From NCBI RefSeq assembly GCF_002006995.1, contig NZ_MRUL01000019.1, positions 1 to 64,000 of the forward strand: DNA of 64,000 nt, written 5' to 3'. Of this stretch, positions 58,401 to 64,000 are shown one piece after another (position 1 is the stretch's first letter; the number at the start of each line of letters is the position of its first letter). The notes below the pieces were generated by a model. It was not told the DNA's origin. It searched no databases and was given only the letters and a program-made list of their open reading frames with translations. The translations under genes were made by a program, and so were the position numbers. This DNA comes from Izhakiella australiensis. Its GTDB lineage: Bacteria; Pseudomonadota; Gammaproteobacteria; Enterobacterales; Enterobacteriaceae.

Positions 58401-59365
58401 GTTGCTCCCTCGTCGCGGATCTCACCACCGGAGCCGGTAGCCGCACCGGGCCAGGGTGAAATCGCCGTTGGATGGTTATGGGTTTCTACCTTCATCAGAA
58501 TGTGCGCCTGTTCCTGATGAAAGTCATAGCTTTTGGCCTGATGATCGGCATAAAAGCGGCCAACCTCGGAACCTTCCATCACCGCAGCGTTATCTTTATA
58601 AGCGGAAAGAACGTGGTCCGGGGTGTGTTCCCAGGTATTTTTAATCATTTTAAACAGGGATTTTGGCTGCTTTTCGCCATCAATAATCCAGTCGGCGTTA
58701 AAAATTTTATGGCGGCAGTGCTCAGAGTTAGCCTGAGCAAACATATACAGTTCGATATCGTTCGGGTTGCGCCCCAGATTTTCAAACGCCGTCTGCAGGT
58801 AATCTATTTCATCCTCCGCCAGCGCCAGCCCCAGCTTACGGTTTGCCTGTTCAAGCGCGCTGCGCCCCTGCCCCAGCACGTCAACGCTCTGCAGCGGCTG
58901 CGGTTGGTGCAGAGCAAACAGCTGCTGCGCCTGCTGCAGTTCGCTGAATACCGTTTCCATCATGCGATCGTGCAGCAGCGCGCTAAGCTGCTGCCATTGT
59001 GCCTCTGTCAGCTGCGGTGCGCTGATATAAAAAGCCAGCCCGCGCTCCAGCCTTTTTACCTGCGACAAGCCACAGTTGTGCGCGATATCCGTTGCTTTCG
59101 ATGACCACGGAGAGAGGGTGCCCGGCCGCGGCGTTACCAGCAGCAGACGGCCGGTCGGCGCATGTTCTGCCAGCGAGGGACCATATTTTAAGATTTCCTT
59201 CAGGCGAAGATGCTCATCATCGCTAAGCGGCTGGCTGACATCGGCAAAGTGGACGTACTCGGCATAAATATCGCTCACCGGCAGATGAGCATCCTGAAAG
59301 CGGGCCAGTAATTTATTAATACGGAATGCCGACAAAGCGGGCGAACCACGCAGAATTTCCATCAT
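55475..59365 (-). CDS. purL: Phosphoribosylformylglycinamidine synthase
   Basis: Fourth step of purine synthesis: converts FGAR, glutamine and ATP to FGAM. The large single-chain form has an N-terminal PurS-like domain, a linker, two ATP-binding PurM-like halves ([51 protein letters not shown]) and a C-terminal glutamine amidotransferase with [12 protein letters not shown] and PHPERVFR. The chosen ATG starts [18 protein letters not shown] and gives 1296 residues (E. coli 1295). An ATG 19 codons upstream has no homologous counterpart. A PurR box and TATAAT lie upstream. It is followed by the glmY locus. Confidence 0.98.
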   Translation of the reverse strand: MMEILRGSPALSAFRINKLLARFQDAHLPVSDIYAEYVHFADVSQPLSDDEHLRLKEILKYGPSLAEHAPTGRLLLVTPRPGTLSPWSSKATDIAHNCGLSQVKRLERGLAFYISAPQLTEAQWQQLSALLHDRMMETVFSELQQAQQLFALHQPQPLQSVDVLGQGRSALEQANRKLGLALAEDEIDYLQTAFENLGRNPNDIELYMFAQANSEHCRHKIFNADWIIDGEKQPKSLFKMIKNTWEHTPDHVLSAYKDNAAVMEGSEVGRFYADHQAKSYDFHQEQAHILMKVETHNHPTAISPWPGAATGSGGEIRDEGATGRGAKPKAGLVGFSVSNLRIPGFEQPWEQDFGKPDRIVSALDIMLEGPLGGAAFNNEFGRPALNGYFRTYEEEVYSHNGVELRGYHKPIMIAGGMGNIRAEHVQKGEISVGAKLIVLGGPAMNIGLGGGAASSMASGQSDADLDFASVQRDNPEMERRCQEVIDRCWQLGEENPILFIHDVGAGGLSNAMPELVNDGGRGGRFNLRDILSDEPGMSPLEIWCNESQERYVLAVAPDKLALFTELCQRERAPYAVIGEATEELHLSLSDSHFANKPIDMPLDVLLGKTPKMTRDVVSLTAKGAALRQDDITLEAAVKRVLHLPAVAEKTFLVTIGDRSVTGMVARDQMVGPWQIPVANCAVTSASLDSYYGEAMSMGERAPVALLDFAASARLAVGEAITNIAATAIGAMRRIKLSANWMAAAGHPGEDAGLYAAVKAIGEELCPALGITIPVGKDSMSMKTRWQEGSQTREMTAPLSLVITAFARVEDVRRTVTPQLVADEENALLLIDLGKGHNALGATALAQVYRQLGDKPADVRDVAQLAGFFNAMQTLVSEQKLLAYHDRSDGGLLVTLAEMAFTGHCGLEVDIASQGADRLAALFNEELGAVIQVRASERSAVEQILAANGLADCVHYLGQAQAGDRFVITAGSSAVYSESRTTLRTWWAETTWQMQRLRDNPQCADQEHEAKKDDRDPGLNIALSFAINEDVAAPYIAKGVRPKVAVLREQGVNSQVEMAAAFHRAGFEAIDVHMSDLLSGQRDLKDMQALVACGGFSYGDVLGAGEGWAKSILFNARVRDEFENFFHRPQTLALGVCNGCQMMSNLRDLIPGSELWPRFVRNQSERFEARFSLVEVASGPSLLLEGMAGSRIPIVVSHGEGYAEMRDGAHLAALEAKGLVALRYVDNFGKVTERYPANPNGSPNGITALTNESGRVTIMMPHPERVFRSVSNSWHPAEWGEDGPWMRLFRNGRRQLG

Positions 59366-59435
59366 CAAAGGTCTCTCGTCTTCGAAGCGCCGGGAGCGGC
59401 GCTTCATTGGGCGCAACAACAAGGAAAGCGGGCGT

Positions 59436-59441
59436 ATTATA
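59436..59441 (-). promoter_or_regulatory. -10 element of purL
   Basis: TATAAT on the minus strand, 71 bp before the purL ATG. At 17 bp upstream lies TTTCGT, a poor -35, inside the PurR box. Confidence 0.65.
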
Positions 59442-59458
59442 GAGAATCCACTCCGCCA

Positions 59459-59474
59459 ACGAAACCGTTTGCGC
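59459..59474 (-). promoter_or_regulatory. PurR box of purL
   Basis: GCGCAAACGGTTTCGT on the minus strand matches the PurR consensus ACGCAAACGTTTTCNT at 14 of 16 positions. It covers the -35 region, so PurR binding would block polymerase. Confidence 0.85.
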
Positions 59475-59639
59475 TGAATTTATCCCACCAGGTAATTGGC
59501 TAAAAATCACACAAAAGCCACTGAATTAAGTTGCGGATCTAAGCGTTGTTGCGCAAAATGCCCCACGCTCAGGAAGATTATAGACAACTAATACTGCCGC
59601 TAAAGGTGGAAACCTGAGAAAATTTCGAGAGATAACTAT

Positions 59640-61097
59640 TTGAAACGCCTTAAAATTAATTATCTGCTGGTTGGAATGCTGACGCTGCTACTGGCGCTTG
59701 CGTTATGGCCTTCAATCCCTTGGTATGGCGGATCGGAGGACCGGATCGCGCAGATAAAATCGCGGGGAGTTTTAAGAATGAGTACCATTAATTCTCCGCT
59801 GACTTACTACACAATCAATAATGCACCGGCGGGCCTGGATTATGAGCTGGCGAAGCGTTTCGCCGCCTATCTTGGCGTCAGGCTGGAAGTCACCGTGCGC
59901 CCCAATCTCAGCGATCTGTTTGACGATCTGGAAGATGATAAAGCCGATATCCTGGCCGCGGGTCTGATTTACAATAATGAACGACTGACGCACTTTCGCA
60001 CCGGCCCTACCTATTATTCCGTTTCGCAGCAGCTGGTTTACCGTATCGGCAACCCCCGGCCGCGAACCCTTGGCGATCTCAAGGGGCATCTGATCGTCGC
60101 TTCCGGCTCCGCTTATCTTTCCAGCCTGCGCAATGCGAAAGAGAGCAAATATCCCGATCTTGACTGGGCTATATCCACCGATCAGGGGCCGCAGGCGCTG
60201 CTACAGGCCGTCGCCGACGGCAAGCTGGATTATACCATCGGCGATTCAGTGACCATTGCCCTGTTGCAACGCGTTCACCCGCAGCTGGCCGTCGCCTTCG
60301 ATGTGACCGATGAAGAGCCGGTTACCTGGTATCTGCCGCGCGATGGTGACGACAGCCTCAATGCCGCGCTGCTTGATTACTTCGATATGCTTGGGGAAGA
60401 GGGCACGATGGCGCGCCTTGAAGAGAAGTATCTTGGTCACGTAGGCACCTTTGACTACGTTGATACCCGGACCTTTCTCAACGCGATTGATGCCATCCTG
60501 CCAGACATCAAACCGCTGTTTCAACGCTATGCCCGCCAGATAGACTGGCGCCTGCTGGCCGCAATTTCCTATCAGGAATCGCACTGGAACCCGCAGGCCA
60601 CCTCGCCTACCGGCGTGCGCGGTCTGATGATGCTGACGCGCAATACCGCTGACAGCCTGAGCGTCGCTGACCGTACCGATCCGGAACAGAGCATTCGCGG
60701 CGGCAGCGAATATCTGGAAAGGATGATGGAGAAGGTGCCCGCCACCATTCCGGAGGACGAGCGCATTTGGTTTGCGCTGGCGGCCTATAACATAGGCTAT
60801 GCCCATATGCTGGATGCTCGCAAGCTCACCGAAAAACAGAAGGGTAATCCTGACAGCTGGGCCGATGTGAAGGTACGCCTGCCAATGCTGAGCCAAAAAC
60901 GCTATTACGCTCAGACAACCTACGGCTATGCCCGCGGGCAGGAAGCATATAACTACGTGGAAAACATCCGCAAATATCAGCTCAGTCTGGTCGGTTATTT
61001 GCAGGAACAGGAAAGAAAAATAGCCCAGCAAAAAGCGCTGGAGGCAACGCTTGGCAGCGGTTATCCCGCGGTTGACCCCGACGTGGCGATGAACTGA
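59640..61097 (+). CDS. mltF: Membrane-bound lytic transglycosylase F
   Basis: Lytic transglycosylase that cleaves murein to 1,6-anhydro-MurNAc products. The N-terminus is a lipoprotein-like or membrane-anchoring hydrophobic signal ([16 protein letters not shown]). A solute-binding-like domain covers about 45-270, then an SLT domain with catalytic E313 in [24 protein letters not shown] and the motif [22 protein letters not shown] start codon; MKRLKINYL aligns with the E. coli start. 485 residues, shorter at the C-terminus than E. coli (518). Divergent from purL; its stop lies 1 bp from that of tadA. Confidence 0.94.
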   Translation: MKRLKINYLLVGMLTLLLALALWPSIPWYGGSEDRIAQIKSRGVLRMSTINSPLTYYTINNAPAGLDYELAKRFAAYLGVRLEVTVRPNLSDLFDDLEDDKADILAAGLIYNNERLTHFRTGPTYYSVSQQLVYRIGNPRPRTLGDLKGHLIVASGSAYLSSLRNAKESKYPDLDWAISTDQGPQALLQAVADGKLDYTIGDSVTIALLQRVHPQLAVAFDVTDEEPVTWYLPRDGDDSLNAALLDYFDMLGEEGTMARLEEKYLGHVGTFDYVDTRTFLNAIDAILPDIKPLFQRYARQIDWRLLAAISYQESHWNPQATSPTGVRGLMMLTRNTADSLSVADRTDPEQSIRGGSEYLERMMEKVPATIPEDERIWFALAAYNIGYAHMLDARKLTEKQKGNPDSWADVKVRLPMLSQKRYYAQTTYGYARGQEAYNYVENIRKYQLSLVGYLQEQERKIAQQKALEATLGSGYPAVDPDVAMN

Positions 61098-61098
61098 T

Positions 61099-61647
<549 letters not shown>

Positions 61648-61723
61648 TTACGGCGCCGGGTTTTATCGTAAGCGCGACGCGCATTGCTTACTGGCGACGT
61701 GACTGTTCGGCCAGCGATTGCGC

Positions 61724-62362
61724 TTATTCCAGCTGCTGCAACTCACCGCTGGGTGTTACCCGCCAGCGGTGCTGGCAGAAAAACAGCAGCGGGTTGTCCT
61801 GCTTGCTATCGCTGTAGCCGCTATAAAGCTGCAGCGGCGTGCCTATCTGATCTTCGAGCTGCGCGACCTTTTCATGGCCCAGGCAGCGCATGACTAATAT
61901 CCTGCCGCCCCAGGCGCGTCCCATCTGGCTGGCAATCAACCTGACACGCGGCAAAAAAGCCGAATCGTAATAGACCTGCTCCACCAGCGGCTGCGGCGAG
62001 CCGGTAATCAACCAAACATCGGCATCGGTGCTGTTAAGATATTCGGTCAGACGCTGCTGCACCACAGGAAACGCCACGACTCGCTGACGAAACCAAAGGG
62101 CAAAGTCCGCTTCATGCTGGCGCATTGTATTTTCGCTGCGGCCAAAAGTTATCGACCACAGTAATAAACTCATCGGCCAGCGCGCGGCGCGTCCTTTAAT
62201 AAACAGCGCCAGCGCAACCACGGGCAGCAGCGGTATCACTAACAGCAGGTTAAGCGGCTGGCGACGCAGCAGGTAGCGCATGAAGCTACCGAACATATCC
62301 TGCCGATGTAGCGTGCCATCAAGGTCGAAAAAAACGACGCGCCTTGCGTCAATACTGCTCAA
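61724..62362 (-). CDS. pgpC: Phosphatidylglycerophosphatase C
   Basis: HAD-type membrane phosphatase (formerly YfhB) that dephosphorylates phosphatidylglycerophosphate in phosphatidylglycerol synthesis, one of three enzymes with that activity in E. coli. HAD motif I VFFDLDGTL is at about residues 10-18, a membrane segment spans 38-56 (LNLLLVIPLLPVVALALFI), motif II is ITGSP and motif III/IV is YSGYSDSKQDNPLL. 212 residues. TTG start with GAGGAG 6 bp upstream, overlapping the end of murP; E. coli MATHERRVVFF aligns with MSSIDARRVVFF. It is probably co-transcribed with murQP. Confidence 0.92.
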   Translation of the reverse strand: MSSIDARRVVFFDLDGTLHRQDMFGSFMRYLLRRQPLNLLLVIPLLPVVALALFIKGRAARWPMSLLLWSITFGRSENTMRQHEADFALWFRQRVVAFPVVQQRLTEYLNSTDADVWLITGSPQPLVEQVYYDSAFLPRVRLIASQMGRAWGGRILVMRCLGHEKVAQLEDQIGTPLQLYSGYSDSKQDNPLLFFCQHRWRVTPSGELQQLE

Positions 62363-62365
62363 GCC

Positions 62366-63721
62366 TTACTCCTCAGGATCTTTAAATCCTATTAACCAGG
62401 CAAAAATAAACCCTGCAACGGCAGCGCAAACCCACCCCAATAAATAAAAAACCACTTTACCACTGACTATAGTCAGCGCCAGCGGCAAACCAGAAATACC
62501 AAACGTTATCAGAGTCGCGACTTTGGTACTACTGATTACGGCCCCGCCAACCGCGCCTCCAAGGCAGGCCGCAAGAAATGGCCGTCCAAGCGGCAGCGTC
62601 ACGCCAAAAATCAACGGCTCGCCAACGCCCAGCAGTCCGACCGGCAGCGCACCTTTTACGATTTTCTTCAGCCGCTTATTACGGGTTTTCAGCAGTACCG
62701 CAACGGCGGCGCCTACCTGTCCGACGCCCGCCATTGAGAGGATCGGCAGCAGCGCGTTACTGCCGTGCGCCTGAATAAGCTCCACGTGAATCGGCACCAT
62801 CCCCTGATGGAGGCCGGTTAGCACCAGGGGTAAAAAGCTCCCCGCCAGCAGCGCCCCGATCAGCGCCCCGCCGCGATCGAGCGCCAGGGTTACGCCCTGA
62901 GCTATCGCCTGAGACAACAGGCCACCCAGCGGTTGCAGCGCCACAATCGCTATCGTTGCCGTGATAAGTGTAGTCATCAGCGGGTTAAGGATCAGCTCAA
63001 GGGATTCCGGCAGCCACCGGCGCAGGCGCTGTTCCAGCCAGCTCATTAGCATCACCACCAGTAAAACGGCAATGACCCCGCCGCGCCCTGGCTGCAATGC
63101 CTCACCAAACAGGGTTATCTGGGCCAGCTGTGGGCTGGAAAGTATTCCGGCCATCACGCCGCCCAGCGCCATAGAACCGCCGAATACCCGTGCGGTATTA
63201 ACCCCCACCAGAATATTCATGATGGTAAATATCGCGCTACCGAACAAAGCGGCCAGCGCCATCGCATTAGGGTAATGCAGCACCAGCTCGCCGCCGATAT
63301 CGGGCCGCTTTAATAAATTGATGATGGCGGTGATCAGCCCCGAGGCGATGAATGCCGGAATTAAGGGAATAAAAACGTTGGCAAGCTGGCGTAAAAAATC
63401 GCTGAGCGGCGCGCGGTAGCGTGCTTTTGCTGCCATCTTATTGCGTTGAATGCCATCATCTCCTGACGCAGGCGTCTGCAGCGCACGCATTATTTCGACG
63501 ATGCGCGAACTGTTGCCTGGCCCGACAATAAACTGATGCTGACGCCCCTGATGCACATAACCTTTAATGCCGTCCACGTCTTTCAGCATGGCGACGTCGA
63601 GTTTGCTGTCATCGTGCAGCTCAATGCGCACGCGGGTCATACAGTTTTCCAACTGGGCGATATTTTCGCCGCCGCCGACGCCGGACAACAAAATTTCCGC
63701 CAGCTTCTGATGCTTATCCAT
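62366..63721 (-). CDS. murP: PTS N-acetylmuramic acid transporter subunit IIBC
   Basis: Imports and phosphorylates N-acetylmuramic acid to MurNAc-6-phosphate, using the glucose-type IIA protein. The IIB domain (1-90) carries the phosphorylated C27 in LENCMTRVRIEL. The IIC domain (about 105-445) has about ten membrane spans and the GEPLIFGVTLPL substrate loop. 451 residues against 474 in E. coli. Preceded by a very G-rich ribosome region (GGGGGGAGGGGGG). Genes murQ and murP adjoin as in E. coli, but the location beside pgpC differs from the K-12 map. Confidence 0.9.
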   Translation of the reverse strand: MDKHQKLAEILLSGVGGGENIAQLENCMTRVRIELHDDSKLDVAMLKDVDGIKGYVHQGRQHQFIVGPGNSSRIVEIMRALQTPASGDDGIQRNKMAAKARYRAPLSDFLRQLANVFIPLIPAFIASGLITAIINLLKRPDIGGELVLHYPNAMALAALFGSAIFTIMNILVGVNTARVFGGSMALGGVMAGILSSPQLAQITLFGEALQPGRGGVIAVLLVVMLMSWLEQRLRRWLPESLELILNPLMTTLITATIAIVALQPLGGLLSQAIAQGVTLALDRGGALIGALLAGSFLPLVLTGLHQGMVPIHVELIQAHGSNALLPILSMAGVGQVGAAVAVLLKTRNKRLKKIVKGALPVGLLGVGEPLIFGVTLPLGRPFLAACLGGAVGGAVISSTKVATLITFGISGLPLALTIVSGKVVFYLLGWVCAAVAGFIFAWLIGFKDPEE

Positions 63722-63733
63722 TGTTCCCCCCTC

Positions 63734-63746
63734 CCCCCTGCGGGGG
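63734..63746. repeat. Small G/C hairpin between murQ and murP
   Basis: CCCCC-TGC-GGGGG occupies the 27-bp gap between the murQ stop and the murP start and borders the murP ribosome site. On the mRNA it leaves the GGAGG-like stretch free or competes with it. On the plus strand it is followed by TTTT but no plus-strand gene needs it. Confidence 0.45.
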
Positions 63747-63748
63747 TT

Positions 63749-64000
63749 TTATTGCGCAGCCAGCGCCGCGCGAAGATAACCGCGGTGGGTCTGTAAACGT
63801 TCGCTGGCTTCTGCTGCGTCAATCCCGGCTAGCACCATCAGGATCGCCGTTTTGACTTTATTTTCGCACTGACTTAGCGCAGTTTTCGCCGCCTCTGGCT
63901 CACAGCCGGTCGCTTCAACCACCATGCGACTTGCACGATCCAGCAGCTTGAGGTTGGTGGCCTGCATATCGACCATCAGGTTCTGATAAACTTTGCCATT
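63749..64000 (-). CDS. murQ: N-acetylmuramic acid 6-phosphate etherase, C-terminal part
   Basis: The window ends inside this gene; 83 C-terminal residues are visible, starting [27 protein letters not shown], a block highly conserved in MurQ. MurQ removes the lactyl ether from MurNAc-6-phosphate, giving GlcNAc-6-phosphate and D-lactate. It directly precedes the MurNAc transporter gene murP on the same strand, 27 bp away. The C-terminal helical segment ([30 protein letters not shown]) is the usual CUE-like tail. The sugar isomerase domain lies beyond the edge. Confidence 0.92.
   Translation of the reverse strand, partial: NGKVYQNLMVDMQATNLKLLDRASRMVVEATGCEPEAAKTALSQCENKVKTAILMVLAGIDAAEASERLQTHRGYLRAALAAQ

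Overview
The window is an ordinary chromosomal stretch of an enterobacterium. Protein sequences sit very close to Escherichia coli and Salmonella orthologues, and gene order follows E. coli from xseA/guaBA through der-bamB-hisS-ispG-rodZ-rlmN-ndk-pbpC-yfhM-sseA-sseB-pepB-isc-trmJ-suhB-csiE-glyA-hmpA-glnB-glrR-qseG-glrK-purL-mltF-tadA. Departures from E. coli are a protealysin-type M4 protease with its emfourin inhibitor after xseA, a pilW gene between rodZ and rlmN, a NicO/DUF1007 metal-transport pair after suhB, and murQP beside pgpC. These point to a relative outside Escherichia, most likely Erwiniaceae (Pantoea, Mixta or Erwinia type). Genus is not certain from sequence alone.

Layout. 1-8.7 kb: the lsr autoinducer-2 locus, with lsrR divergent from lsrACDBFGE. 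The AI-2 kinase gene lsrK is cut off after 204 codons and abuts unrelated, repeat-bearing DNA at the window edge. 8.9-15 kb: guaBA with its control region, xseA, the protease/inhibitor pair and yfgJ. 15.3-32.5 kb: one long minus-strand run of housekeeping genes for ribosome assembly (der), outer-membrane assembly (bamB, yfgM), hisS, isoprenoids (ispG), cell shape (rodZ), pili (pilW), rRNA/tRNA methylation (rlmN), ndk, and the periplasmic defence/repair pair pbpC and yfhM. 32.5-34 kb: an AT-rich insert carrying one acyltransferase-3 gene. 34-43.7 kb: sseA, sseB, pepB, the isc iron-sulfur operon (without iscX) under three spaced IscR half-sites, and trmJ. 43.7-51.2 kb: suhB behind an ERIC-like element and a boxA, the ZevAB-like metal pair, csiE, divergent glyA/hmpA with PurR, MetR and NsrR sites, and glnB. 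51.4-55.5 kb: glrK-qseG-glrR preceded by the small RNA gene glmY with a sigma-54 promoter, an IHF site and GlrR boxes. 55.5-64 kb: purL with a PurR box, mltF, tadA, pgpC, murP and the 3' end of murQ.

Working together: guaB, purL and glyA all carry PurR-like boxes, so three parts of purine and one-carbon supply share a regulator. The isc genes form one Fe-S assembly line that IscR reads back on itself, and it supplies ispG and rlmN, which are Fe-S enzymes. glrKR controls glmY, which in enterobacteria feeds into GlmS and amino-sugar synthesis, while mltF, murP and murQ handle murein turnover. No tRNA, rRNA, CRISPR array, complete insertion sequence or prophage gene was seen. I did not find a clearly new multi-gene system. 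The most unusual points are the broken lsrK, the repeats at its breakpoint, the AT-rich acyltransferase insert, the Zur-like box over the DUF1007 start, and the ERIC-like element in the suhB leader.
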